Shown: piece by piece, positions 1 through 10,698 of the stretch
Numbering within the stretch: the stretch's first letter is position 1
Layout: each line of letters starts with the position of its first letter
Notes under the pieces: generated by a model
Database searches by the model: none
The model's input: the letters and a program-made list of their open reading frames with translations, nothing else
Told to the model about the DNA's origin: nothing
Translations under genes and position numbers: made by a program
From: Zanthoxylum bungeanum
Lineage: Eukaryota; Streptophyta; Magnoliopsida; Sapindales; Rutaceae
Reading direction: 5' to 3'
Length of the DNA stretch: 64,000 nucleotides
NCBI GenBank assembly: GCA_019454045.1
Contig: SKCR01031800.1
Coordinates: forward strand, 1-64,000

Positions 1-1258
1 AGGTGCCGTTTACTCAAGTGGTACGTGGAGTTGTGTCCCAAGTACAGACCGCACTACCGTCCATTCGGATTCGGCTACGGAATTTACGTCTGGGATTCCA
101 TCCTATATACCACAAGAGACAACACTCTTCCATTCATCCAATACCCACAACACGCGTCCATAAACGACTCTCATGTGAATACAATTCAATAATAAAAGAA
201 ACGAATATAAACTAATGAAAAAGTGCCCTCAGGTCTAACCTTTTAAATCGTCTCTCGGACTCGCGTTTCACGAAGATCGGAAGGGGTAAAGCTCCGCAAC
301 TCTTCCGGTTCACTGGTTCACTGCTCTCGTTCGTTGTCTTACTGTTTTGGGTCGTCGTCCTCCATCTTTTGCTGCTGTTTTGACTCCGATTTACCGCCGC
401 TACTACTGTTTTGGTGCTGTATTTTAGTTACTGTGTTTGGGATGTTTTGGCTACTGTTTTGGGTGTTATTTTCGGTGGTGTTATGGTGTGGTTCGGGGGC
501 TGTTTTATGTGTGTGTCTAGGGCTGCTTGGGATGTGTTTTTCGGTGAGGTGAGGGGGAGTTGTGTCTATGAGCTTGGGTGTTTCTTATGTGAATGAGCTA
601 GCTAGCCTTGAGAAGGTTGGTGAAGGGTTCTTTTTATAGGCAAAGGGTTAGGCTTGACAAGGAAAGGGATTTGTGTATTTAAAAAGGGATATGATTGGTT
701 TGGTTTAGGAATGCAATATTTTAGATTGGTAATTATCTTATTAGATTAGGAAGTCAAATATATGATTGGCTTTAATTGGTTGATTGATTTTAACTTGGTA
801 TGATTATATTTTGATTTAGTATGTGATTTGTTTAATTTAGGCATGATTTTAGTTTAAGTTGGTAATTGTTTATTTTATGTTTGGTATATGTTTTATTTAA
901 TTATTTAATTAATTTAATTATTATCTTATTTAGTTAATGTTTTAATTAATATTTATTTATTTAAATTGGGATGTGTTTTATGGGCTTTGGGGGGCTAAAT
1001 GGGCTGGATGTGAGGCTAGCAGCAAAACCAGAATTACCGACACCGTTCGAACGCATCATCGAACGCAGCACGAACGCCCGCAATCTGTTTGACGTTCGAA
1101 CGTATACACGAACGTAGCACCAACGAAAACAGTGAACCTTGTTTATTCTGAATTTCCCCTTCCGATGTCCGTTTCCCGTGACCTCCGTGACTTAAAAGGT
1201 AGTGTCTCCAAAATAAGACTCATCATAGGGACTTATGTGTAAAAATGCAGTGCCTACA
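1..1258 (-). repeat. E1 3' LTR, partial
   Basis: Nearly identical to 18299-19555 and cut by the window start. On the minus strand the LTR begins TGTAGGCACTG at 1258. It contains an AT-rich stretch (about 660-1000) and a short segment (1043-1125) rich in GTTCGAACG-like motifs, as in the 5' LTR. Short ORFs in it (3-215, 334-596) recur in the other copy only because the LTR is repeated; I do not take them as genes. Confidence 0.9.
632..638 (-). promoter_or_regulatory. TATA box in E1 3' LTR
   Basis: TATAAAA on the minus strand, the orientation of the element. The same site lies at 18928-18934 in the 5' LTR. The GC-rich leader and splice-like region follow downstream on the minus strand. It is the best candidate for the U3/R boundary promoter, but the start site is not known. 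Confidence 0.5.
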
Positions 1259-1276
1259 GTCGCCCCCACTTTGATG
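1259..1276 (-). other. E1 polypurine tract
   Basis: On the minus strand the bases CAAAGTGGGGGCGAC directly precede the LTR start TGTAGG. A G-rich tract at this place is the plus-strand DNA primer of LTR retrotransposons. It shows that the left LTR is the 3' LTR and fixes the element's orientation. The matching position beside the right LTR (19556 on) is not purine-rich. Confidence 0.8.
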
Positions 1277-1397
1277 GGACTTGTGTAATGTGCAACAGTG
1301 ACAATCCTATCAAAGTTATGCAATGCATTTCTACTTACCTGGCTCGCCAGCTGCCACTTGACTTACCATGTGTCGAGTTGAGTTGATTTGGTGGTGA

Positions 1398-2472
1398 TGT
1401 GCTGCGACCCCTGGTTCATTCCCGAACCGTGCTGCGATGTGGTCCATTCTCGAACTGTGCTTCCATTCTTGGAGTGCCGTTCCCGGCTTGTTCATTCTCG
1501 AACTGTGTTAAGATGAGGCTTTATTCCTCCCGAGCTTTATTCCCGAACTACTGAGGTGAGGCTTTATTCCTCCGAGCTTTGTTCCCGAACTGTGTTGAGA
1601 TGAGGCTTTATTCCTCCTGAGCCTTATTCCTGGACTGTTGAGATGAGGCTTTATTCCTCTAGGCTTTCTTCCTTCAATTATGTTGACTGTGGGCTTTGTT
1701 CCCGAATTGTTGTAGAGAGTGAGCTTTGTTCCCTGACTGTGTTAACTGTGGGCTTTATCCATGAACTGAGCTGAATGTAGGCTTTCTTCCTGAATTGTAC
1801 TGAATGTGGGATTTATTCCCGAGTTTACTGGACGTAGGCTTTCTTCCTGAATTGTATTGAATGTGGGCTTTATTCCCGAACTGCACTGAGTGTGGGCTTT
1901 ATTCCCGAACTGTGTAGATGAGGCTTTATTCCTCGAGCTTTGTTCCCGAACTGTTGAGATGAGGCTTTATTCCTCCCGAACTTTTTTCCCGAACTGTGTT
2001 GACATGAGGCTTTCTTCCCCTTGAGCTTTGTTCTCAAACTATACTGACATGAGGCTTTATTCCTCCCGAGCTTTGTTCTCTGATCTGAGCTGACTGTGTG
2101 GCTTTGTTCTTGAACTGTATTGAATGCAGGCCTTCTTCCTGAATTGAACTGAATGTAGGCTTTCTTCCTGAACTGCACTGAGTGGGGGCTTTATTCCCGA
2201 ACTGAACTGGCATGAGGCTTTCTTCCCCTTAAGCTTTGTTCTCAAATTATACTGACATGAGGCTTTATTCCTCCTGAGCTTTGTTCTCAAATTATACTGA
2301 CATGAGGCTTTCTTCCCCTTGAGCTTTGTTCTCAAGCTATACTGATATGAGGCTTTCTTCCCCTTGAGCTTTGTTCTCAAACTATACTGACATGAGGCTT
2401 TGTTCCTGGATTGTACCGAATGTAGGCTTTATTCCCGAGCTGAACTAAATATAGGCTTTCTTCCTGAACTGA
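1398..2472. repeat. E1 3' UTR minisatellite A
   Basis: Degenerate tandem units of about 45-55 bp built on AGGCTTTATTCC and GAGCTTTGTTCCCGAACTG. Several sub-variants follow each other (TTCCTCCCGA, TTCCCGAACTG and TTCTCAAACTATACTGACATG types). The array lies between gag and the 3' LTR. Repetitive ORFs on the minus strand (1870-2380) are read-through of the array, not a protein. Variable tandem repeats at this place are a known property of Tat-lineage 3' UTRs. Confidence 0.85.
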
Positions 2473-2712
2473 TATGGGCCTCGCCCTCGATCTGATACTG
2501 ATATGGGCCTCGCCCCCAAACTGATATGGGCCTCGCCCTCGAGCTGACATGGGCCTCGCCCCCAAGCTAAAGATGATGTGGGCCTCGGCCCTGAACTGAT
2601 ACTGATGTGGGCCTCGCCCTCAAACTGATATTGATATGGCCTCGCCCCTATGTTGATATTGATATGGGCCTCGCCCCCATGCTGATACTGATGCTAATAT
2701 TGATGCTTCTGA
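2473..2712. repeat. E1 3' UTR minisatellite B
   Basis: A second, shorter array directly next to the first, with units of about 25-35 bp centred on GATATGGGCCTCGCCC. Roughly eight units are visible, with length variation. It shares no obvious unit with the neighbouring array except the ACTGATA/GGCCTCG context, so the 3' UTR holds two independently expanded repeats. Confidence 0.8.
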
Positions 2713-3255
2713 CTGGCTTTCATTTGCCTCTTTCTCTCTTTCTTCTTCAAAACCTGTGAACACAAAACAAACACAAAACACAAAAAGGAATGCAAAATAT
2801 GTTACGTGTATGCATGCATGCGTGAATGAGTTTCCTATCTCGTTGGGTTAGGTCTTCCGTCGATTCCATTGATGACCATTCTTCTCTTAGAAAAAGTACC
2901 ATTTCCACATGTCTACCCTGATTTGTTCCAGGAACCCGTTTCTTTCCAAGTCTAACAGTCCCACTGTCTCCATTTCCCAATTCCTGAATGGCTAACTTAT
3001 CTTTTCTGCTTGCTTCTTTTGAGGATTCCCTACGCTTTGAGCATCACATTACCAAGATTGAACACACTCATGTTGCAAGTTTGAAAGTAATAGTCTTAGG
3101 CAGATAAATAAAATGGTCGCCTTTATATTGTTGAGGAAACGTTCGAACAGGTAAACAAAATCAATGTCTTTATTAAAAGTGCAAGATAAACTAGGAGAAA
3201 CAACAGTGCCCTCTTCTTCAGGCCCATGGTTCTTCACCATTGTTATCCCTTATTC
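2713..3255 (-). other. E1 region between gag and minisatellites, no clear gene
   Basis: On the minus strand this stretch has short, broken ORFs (3049-3240 and 2747-2980) with no motif I recognise. A pyrimidine-rich run ending in CACAG near 2757 looks like a splice acceptor on the minus strand. It may be the remnant of a deleted pol region or of a spliced 3' exon. I see no RT, RNase H or integrase signature. Confidence 0.4.
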
Positions 3256-4489
3256 TTATGAGCTGAGTGGTTGAGAGTTTGGAGGACAAGGGTTTCGGGT
3301 AGGCCAGAGTTGATCATGTAGTTGGTAGGGGATTCTGTGTGCGTTGGGTTGTTCTTTCTCTGGGCCGGGTATTGTATGGGCATCGATGAGGTTTTGGATT
3401 TCATGTCTGGGGCGGGCGCAGTTGTCGGTTGTCATGGCCTTTTTCTTGGTGGAAGTGACAGTATAAGTTTAAGTTCATGTGAGGTGGCACAGGATTTGGA
3501 ATGGGCCTAGGTTCCAAGGTTTTTAAGAGTCCTTGCGCCTTCAGCTTTTCGAATACCTTTGAAAGAGGCTTACCAAGGTTAGAAAATCGTCTGTCTTAAT
3601 GGAAGTGACCTCAGCAGTAGCAGCATAGTCCTGAATGTCCCCCAATATTCCTTCTGTTCTGAATAAAAAACTTTCGTTCTCGGCTCCTCCTCCTCAATAT
3701 CCATAACTGTCTCCCTCAGCTGTCGAAAATCAGTAATCATCGAAGTCATTCTCCTCAGTTTTCCATAAATAGAGGGCTTGGTGCCCTTGATGATCATTTT
3801 GATCTGGTCTTTTTCTTGAGGGCCGGGTCTGCATCTCAGAAGCTGGCTCCTCAGCGGTCCACATATTCCTTGAAATTTTCCTCCGGCTTCTGCTTGATAT
3901 TTATAAGTCACGGAGTGACAAGTCAATTCCAGGTCGTGACATATTGTTTTAAGAAAGCCCAGTAGCTCCCCAATCTTCCTAACCTGCTTGTTCCAGGTTA
4001 TGGTACCATACCACAGGTGCCCCCTCGAGTGACATCCCAAAAATTTTTGTACCTGGCGCTGAACAAAGCCAACTGAACTCATAACAGCCACATACTGACG
4101 GGAGATGCACCCTCGGATCTCCATTCCCATTGAAACTTAGCCAAAATTTCGGCATCTTAAACTGCGCATGGCAACTGCTCCTCAAACTTCATATGTCTCC
4201 ATAATCTAGAAATCTTCATTCTTACCCTAATCTTGCGGGTAACGGATAGGGAATTTTTTCCCCAGCTTGGTTGGTTTTCCTTTTCTGGTTTTTTTTTGAG
4301 CACCTGGTCCCTGGAGTTTCGGTATCTCGGCGTCTTGAGACCCAAATCACTCTGTCTGTTGCATTACTATGCCATATCATCATCAAAAGCGGGATATCAT
4401 TCCCCCAAAACCAATTAGGAGGCTCCTCGTGCCTTACATTCTCAGAATTCCCCTTAAGCACGGGGCCCAGCCAGATTTGTCATGGCAGT
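3256..4489 (-). pseudogene. gag: E1 gag, main part (frameshifted)
   Basis: Gag is the structural protein that packages the element RNA. The minus strand carries overlapping fragments in different frames: 4222-4461, 3979-4345, 3579-4130, and an untracked piece down to about 3256. A capsid-like block near 3979-4185 has the pattern PKFxxFNGNGDPxxH followed by FGMSLxGAPVVWYxNL, typical of plant gypsy Gag. Near 3418-3465 is a Tat/Athila-style zinc knuckle, C-x-F-H-x4-GHD-x-D-N-C, itself crossed by a frameshift. Its N-terminal part lies 11 kb away at 15539-15694, because E2 inserted between the two. At least three frameshifts and several stops make it non-functional as read. It is a Gag with confidence; the lineage (Tat-like) is inferred from the knuckle style. 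Confidence 0.8.
4485..4489. other. E2 target-site duplication, left
   Basis: GCAGT, matching GCAGT at 15534-15538 beyond the right LTR. Taking one copy out together with E2 makes the host E1 gag frame read through, which supports it independently of the five-base match. Confidence 0.85.
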
Positions 4490-5073
4490 TGTAAGAGCCA
4501 AATTTGGTCCAAGGGTAAAAAACTGTTTTCACCTTAAGCCCATCAGCATGTTAGGCCCGAAAATAAGGACCAAAGCCCAAAGAATTATGTATTATTTGAT
4601 TACAATTAAATCATAAACTAATAAAAGCATGACCACTCCACTTAACCTAACTCTAGCACTAATCCCCACCACTCCACTTAACCTAATCTAGCACTAATCC
4701 TCACTTACTCCAAAACCATTACCAAATACACCAACATCAGATCATGTTTTATCTATAAATATGAAAAGAATACGGAAGAAGAATCATTCAAGTCTCATTT
4801 CTCTCACCCTAATACTTCATGCTCTCAATCCTTAATCCCCTCATATATTACACGGCTCTCACGGCCAAACAAAGGAAGTAGAGGTAATATTCAACCTTGC
4901 TTTCCATTTTACAAACTTATTTCCTGCCACTGACTTGGGCGTCGGAGTGTACCCGGTATCCACCACACCGGTGGTAGCCTACTCTCGTCCACTCTACTTT
5001 GTTTTTTGCAGGATTGCTAGTGCCCAACTTACAAATTCTGATTGGGGACCCTTGGCGAATTCCGGAGTCCACA
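4490..5073 (+). repeat. E2 5' LTR
   Basis: Begins TGTAAGAGCC and ends CCGGAGTCCACA. It carries a TATA box, TATAAATA at 4754-4761. A 36-bp tandem duplication in U3 (about 4631-4700) repeats CCACTCCACTTAACCTAA. The primer binding site starts three bases after the end. Confidence 0.93.
4754..4761 (+). promoter_or_regulatory. TATA box in E2 5' LTR
   Basis: TATAAATA inside the LTR, followed by a pyrimidine-rich stretch suited to a start site about 30-40 bases downstream. The same box is at 15213-15220 in the 3' LTR. Confidence 0.65.
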
Positions 5074-5076
5074 ATT

Positions 5077-5094
5077 TGGCGCCCACCGTGGGGC
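5077..5094 (+). other. E2 primer binding site
   Basis: TGGCGCCCACCGTGGGGC directly after the 5' LTR. The TGGCGCC start is common in plant Tat elements, where it pairs with the 3' end of a host tRNA. I cannot name the tRNA without a comparison to a tRNA set. Confidence 0.8.
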
Positions 5095-5155
5095 CCTAGC
5101 AATAATTTGCAGACAAAGGCTTTCCACCCTACAAACACTCACTGCTTAGTCAATC

Positions 5156-7258
5156 ATGACTTCAAGCAATGAACAAACACCTGATCCAGTGGCATCACAA
5201 TTGGCCATACTACAAGACAGATTGAAAGCTTTGGAAGAAGAGAATTTTACCTTTCGTAGTTCCAACATAAACCTCCAAAAACAATTGGAACTACTTTCAT
5301 CACCCACACAGCTTCACAATACATCAGAACAACACACACACCGGATCACTCCAGCTAACCTTCAAGGAGCATTTGACGAAACAACAGACGACGTTCCATC
5401 AAATGGTGAGAACCAGAGGAACTTACCAAGTTCACCAGTCAACCAAGCCCAGCAAATTGTCATCACAATGAGAAAGGAAATGAAAGAATTTAAAGAAGCT
5501 ATTATGTCCAGTCTACCAGGGGTGAAACTCCCAATGAAGAAGAGTAGAGCTGGAACCATTTCAGATACCCCTTTCATTGAGACGATAACATCTGTTGAGC
5601 TACCACGGAAGTTCAGCCCACCAGACATGAAGTTATACGATGGATCCACTGACCCAGACGACCATGTCATTCATTATAAATACAAAATGATGTCAACAGG
5701 CTTAGCTCCTCATCAATGGGAAGCTGGAATGTGCAGAGGATTGTGGAGAAACTTTGGGTGGTCCAGCTCTTACATGGTTCATCAACCTACCATACAGATC
5801 CATCAAATCTTATCAACAATTAGCAGACAAATTTGTTGAACATTTCGCCAGCTCTTGCAAACTTGAAAAAACTACTGATGATCTTAGTGCCATCCTACAA
5901 CGGAGGGGAGAATCATTGCGAAGCTATGTTGCTCGATTCAACAAAGAAAGAATAACAATTCCAGACCTTCATCAACCAACAGCTGTGGAGGCTTTCAGGA
6001 ACGGGTTACTTTGTGAAAGTGGACTCTACAAAAAGCTGACCAAGTTTCGGTGCTACACGATGGACCAGGTTATGGCTCGAGCCAAGTTGAAATCAGGTGG
6101 GAAGAAGATAAAAGGAATAAAAGGAAAGACATTTCCTCCAACATGCAAAACGAAAGAACAGCCCATTCTACCAAACGACATAAAGAATTTACAAATATGA
6201 TGCCTAAGCGTCATTCGGAGAAATGGAACCACCCAAGGAGAGAACATCAGCCCCACCAAAAAGGTTTTGATCAAAGACCTCCATCATACAGAGCTCGAGA
6301 AACAATTCCGATGGAAAAACCCAGACTCCCAGACTACAATTTTTCTATATCTCCGGGAGAGTTAGTCTTGGTACTTAAAAAGATGGGAAATGAAGTAAAG
6401 TGGCCACCACGCAACAGAGAAAGTTTCAAAAATAAAGACACAAACAAATGGTGTGAGTTCCATCGAGACTACGGCCATACCACAGCTGAATGTGTAGCAT
6501 TGAGGTTGGAAGTACTTGAGTTGTTGAACAAAGGGTTTTTAAGGGATCTACTTACGGAGAAGGGGCAAGCTACTTTAGCTCAGAGGAACGAGAAGGATGG
6601 ACATGGGGAAGCACCAATTCAACCTCCACCAATTGATAACACCGTGAATTTCATTTCAGGAGGATCAGAGATTAGTGGAGTATCATATTCAGCAGCCAAA
6701 CGACATTCCAGAGCGATTGTGTCAAGCCTTCAACATTCCACGACGTCTTTAGAAAAAATGTTTACAAAACTAATAATGGAGTTTCCAGACGACATCAACT
6801 CTGGTAGCATGAACCCTCATCATGACGCCTTAGTAATCTCTCTACAGGTGGCAAATTTCATGATCAAACGAGTTCTGGTAGATACAGGATCCTCAGCCAA
6901 CATCATCTTTACAACAGCCTTGGCAGACATGGGAGCCGAATTAGAAAAAGTTAACAAAAAGACGACTGTGTTGATTGGATTCAGTGGTGAACAAAAATTT
7001 ACTTTGGGAGAAATAAGCCTTCCAGTCTACGCAGGGGGAATCAACAAAATGACAACCTTCCTAGTCCTAGATTGTCCTTCAGCCTACAATCTAATTATTG
7101 GGAGGCCATGGATTCATGAAATGAGGGCAGTATCGTCCACCTATCATCAAACTCTAAAGTTTCCTACAAAGTGGGGAATTCAAGAGATAAGGGGAGATAG
7201 AGTTGCTTCCAGAGGATGCTACCAGACGACAATGAAGGCAAAGGTCCATTCAGCATAG
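5156..7258 (+). pseudogene. gag-PR: E2 gag and protease (frameshifted)
   Basis: Encodes the structural Gag and the aspartic protease that cuts the polyprotein. The start at 5156 is the first ATG after the primer binding site and opens a predicted coiled coil (LQDRLKALEEENF). The frame breaks near 5740 and again near 6115, giving three pieces (5156-5839, 5754-6200, 6050-7258). The capsid part contains KLYDGSTDPDDHV and GPALTWF. A zinc knuckle, CEFHRDYGHTTAEC, lies at 6452-6493. The protease active site DTGSSA is at 6881-6898, followed by the GRPWIH motif that closes plant gypsy proteases. A TAG at 7256-7258 is in frame with the following RT segment, so it separates protease from RT. It may be a simple nonsense mutation. 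The breaks sit at or near short homopolymers. Confidence 0.92.
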
Positions 7259-10200
7259 CAATTACAGAACGAACCTCATTCGCAGGAGCCCACACTTCCA
7301 AATATTGAAGAATTGGATGAGGTTCAAATCCATGACAAATATGCAGACCATAAAACTCAAATTGGAGCAAATCTAGATCCCAGACTACGGGCAGACTTAA
7401 GTGAATTTTTGCGAAAACGACATGACCAGTTCGCTTGGTCGCATGAAGACATGACTGGGATTGACCCCAGCTTGATTACTCATCAACTCCATGTGGATCC
7501 AGACTACCCTCCAATCAGACAGAAAAGAAGGAAGTTTGCCCCAGAGAGAAACCAGATCATTGATGAAGAAATCCAAAAATTGTTACAAAATGGTGCCATT
7601 AAAGAAGTTCAATTCCCAGCCTGGTTAGCCAATGTGGTGGTGGTACGAAAGAAGAATGGAAAATGGAGAGTTTGTATCGACTTCACAGATTTGAACAAAG
7701 CATGCCCAAAAATTCATTCCCATTGCCTCATATTGATCAAATGGTTGATGCTACAGCTGGACACGAATTGCTAAGTTTTATGGATGCATATTCTGGGTAC
7801 AATCAAATCCTTATGCATCCAAGCGACCAAGAGAAAACAGCTTTCATGACCAATAGGGGCATATTCTGTTACAAGGTAATGCCCTTTGGTCTCAAAAATG
7901 CAGGTGCTACATATCAGAGAATGGTCAATAAAATGTTCTCACAACAGATTGGAAAAACAATGGAGGTGTATGTAGACGACATGTTGGTGAAATCATCGAA
8001 ATCTGATCAGCATCTGCAACACCTGGAAGAAGCATTCAAGGTGATGAATAGGTATGGGATGAAATTGAATCCAACAAAATGTGCGTTTGGAGTAGCTTCT
8101 GGGAAATTCTTGGGATATGTCGTTACACAACGAGGGATTGAGGCAAATCCAGATCAAATCAGGTCCATACTTGAAATTCCTTCTCCAACCTGCCCAAAGG
8201 AAGTCATGCGACTAGCAGGGAGAATTGCTGCGTTGAACAGATTCATCTCCAAGTCGACAGACAAAAGTTTTATGTTCTTTTCAGCCATTAAAAAGACAAA
8301 AAACTTTGAATGGACTCCCGCCTGCGAACAAGCTCTGAAAGAGCTGAAGCAGTACTTAACATCACCACCATTGTTGTCAAAACCACTCGACAACGAAAGG
8401 TTATTCTTGTACTTGGGAGTGTCAAACCAAGCAGTGAGCGCTGTTTTGATTCGAGAAGAGAACGGCACCCAACTTCCAGTCTACTATGTAAGCAAAGCAT
8501 TACTTGATACGGAGTCACGTTATTTGCATTTGGAGAAATTGGTACTAGCCTTGGTAATGTCAGCCAGGAAGCTACGACCATACTTTCAAGGGCATCCTAT
8601 CACAGTCTACTCGGAGTACCCCTTGAGGAGCATACTACACAAGCCAGAATTGACTGGGAGATTAACAAAATGGGCTGTCGAATTGGGAGAACACGACATC
8701 ACTTACCAGCCCAGAACAGCAATCAAATCTCAAGCCTTGGCTGACTTTGTAGCAGATTTCAGTCCAACTCAGAATCCCTTGGAAGGTACTGAAGTCAATT
8801 CAATCCAATCAAATTCACTTTGGAAACTTTCAGTCGACGGTTCTAGCAATAAGAAAGGGTGTGGCCTTGGCATAGTGATCACTACTCCTGATGGGGATAT
8901 ACTACAACAAGCAATCAAATGTGGATTCCGAGTTACAAACAATGAAGCAGAATATGAAGCTTTGATAGCAGGAATCAGCTTGGTCAAAGAGCTTGGGGGA
9001 AGAAGAATCGAAGTGAAATCAGACTCCCAATTGATAGTGAATCAGCTCCAAGGTTCATATCAGGCACGAGACCCTCAAATGTTATCCTACTTGCAGAAAG
9101 TTAAAGAAGTCCAGGCGACATTTCAAGAATTCAACATATCTCAGGTTTCAAGAAGTGAAAACACTCAGGCGGACGCGTTGGCTACCCTCGGGTCGACGAT
9201 GCATGGGGACAAACTTCAATCAATTCCAGTAGTGTATTTAAATTGGCCATCAATTTGGAAGGAGAACAAGGAGATCAGCACCATCACTTCAGACGACTCG
9301 TGGATGACACCAATCATGAAATACTTGCAAGATGGACTGCTTCCAGAAGATAGAAATGAAGCAAGAAGGATTCAAAGGCAGGCAGCAAGATTCACCATAT
9401 TTAATGGACAACTATTGAAAAGGTCGTTCTCTGGACCCTACTTGAAATGTCTTACTCATGATCAAGCACAACATGTACTATCAGAATTGCACGAAGGAGA
9501 ATGCGGAAATCATTCTGGAGGACGAAGCCTTGCCTCACGCGCCCATTCGACTGGGTATTATTGGCCAACTATGAGAATTGATTCAGTCAATTACACGAAG
9601 AAGTGTGAAAAGTGTCAGAGATTCGCTCCTATTCCACATCTTCCACCAGAAAAGCTGAATCCTATCCTATCCCCATGGCCGTTCATGAAGTGGGGTATGG
9701 ATATTGTAGGGAAGCTACCAACCGCCCCTGGACAACGAGTCTACATGCTAGTCTTGACAGATTATTTTTCAAAGTGGATTGAAGCGGACTCCTTTGCCAA
9801 AATACGAGACAAAGAAGTTCAAACATTTGTCTGGAAAAACATCATATGTCGTTTCGGCATTCCCAAGGAGATTGTAACAGATAATGGCTCCCAGTTTCAT
9901 TAGTCGACATTTTCAAGACTTTTGTAAAAATTGGGGGATCAAGTTAAGTTTTTCAACCCCACGCTTTCCACAAGCTAATGGGCAAGCCGAGTCTTCTAAC
10001 AAGACACTTTTGAATACTTTGAAGAAAAGATTGGAGAAGGCAAAAGGATCATGGGCAGACGAACTTCCTGGAGTATTGTGGTCCTACAGAACGACCATCC
10101 GTTCTTCGACTGGAGAAACTCCTTTCTCTTTGGCATTTGGAACAGAGGCAGTAATTCCAATCGAAGAAGCCATTCCTTCTCTACGCTACCAGTACGCTGG

Positions 10201-10536
10201 TGATGAGGCAAATCAACAGTTGATGTATATGAATCTAGATACAATCGACGAAAGACGAGAAAAGGCGACCATACGACTTGCATCTCATCGGCAAAGAATG
10301 GCGAGATATTTCAACAAAATGTCAGAAGCAGAACATTCAAGGAAGGGGATTGGGTACTACGAAAAGTTTTTCAAAACACAAAAGAAGTCGGAGAAGGGAA
10401 GTTGGGACCAAATTGGGAAGGGCCATACATCATCACAAGAGTTGTTGGACACGGAGCCTACAAATTACAAACAATTGAGGGGAGACAAATTCACAATAGT
10501 TGGAATGCAATTCACCTTAAGCAATTTCACCGGTAA
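7259..10536 (+). pseudogene. pol: E2 pol: RT, RNase H, second RNase H, integrase (frameshifted)
   Basis: Copies the RNA into DNA and inserts it. Domains in order: RT (about 7400-8200) with LPxIDxxVD, FMDAYSGYNQI and the catalytic YVDD at 7969-7980; RNase H (about 8390-8760) with YYVSKAL; a second, archaeal-type RNase H (about 8815-9210) starting WKLSVDGSS and with NNEAEYEALIAG; integrase (about 9470-10250) with an HHCC finger ending KKCEKCQ, and DDE residues at 9700-9702, 9880-9882 and 9989-9991. One-base shifts occur at 7708-7715 (run of A), 9892-9898 (inside the integrase core, with a TAG) and near 10335. The GPNWEGPY motif of the integrase tail is readable after the last shift, with a stop at 10534-10536. 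The dual RNase H places it in Tat. No chromodomain is seen. Confidence 0.93.
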
Positions 10537-10698
10537 TTTAGCGTGCATTTATTCATATTTTAAGATTCAGAGTAATTTTCTACTTTATGTATTGTGTGAT
10601 TCGACTTAATAACAAATTTCATTTGAAATATCATCCCAAAATATCATTAATTCATTAAAATTGTTCTACAAAGAAGTTAAATTAAAATTACAAAAGAT

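Noticed and set aside
3..596. Three plus-strand ORFs (3-215, 334-552, 411-596), two of which recur at 18299-18511 and 18630-18848
   Set aside because: They lie in the two copies of the E1 LTR, antisense to the element, and are repeated only because the LTR is. No domain seen.
1870..2380. Lys/Ser/Gln-rich repetitive ORFs on the minus strand
   Set aside because: Read-through of the 45-55-bp minisatellite; the protein repeat follows the DNA repeat.
7256..7258. TAG between protease and RT as a programmed stop or Ogre-style intron border
   Set aside because: No donor and acceptor pair seen around it, and the copy has several other mutations, so a simple nonsense change is more likely.
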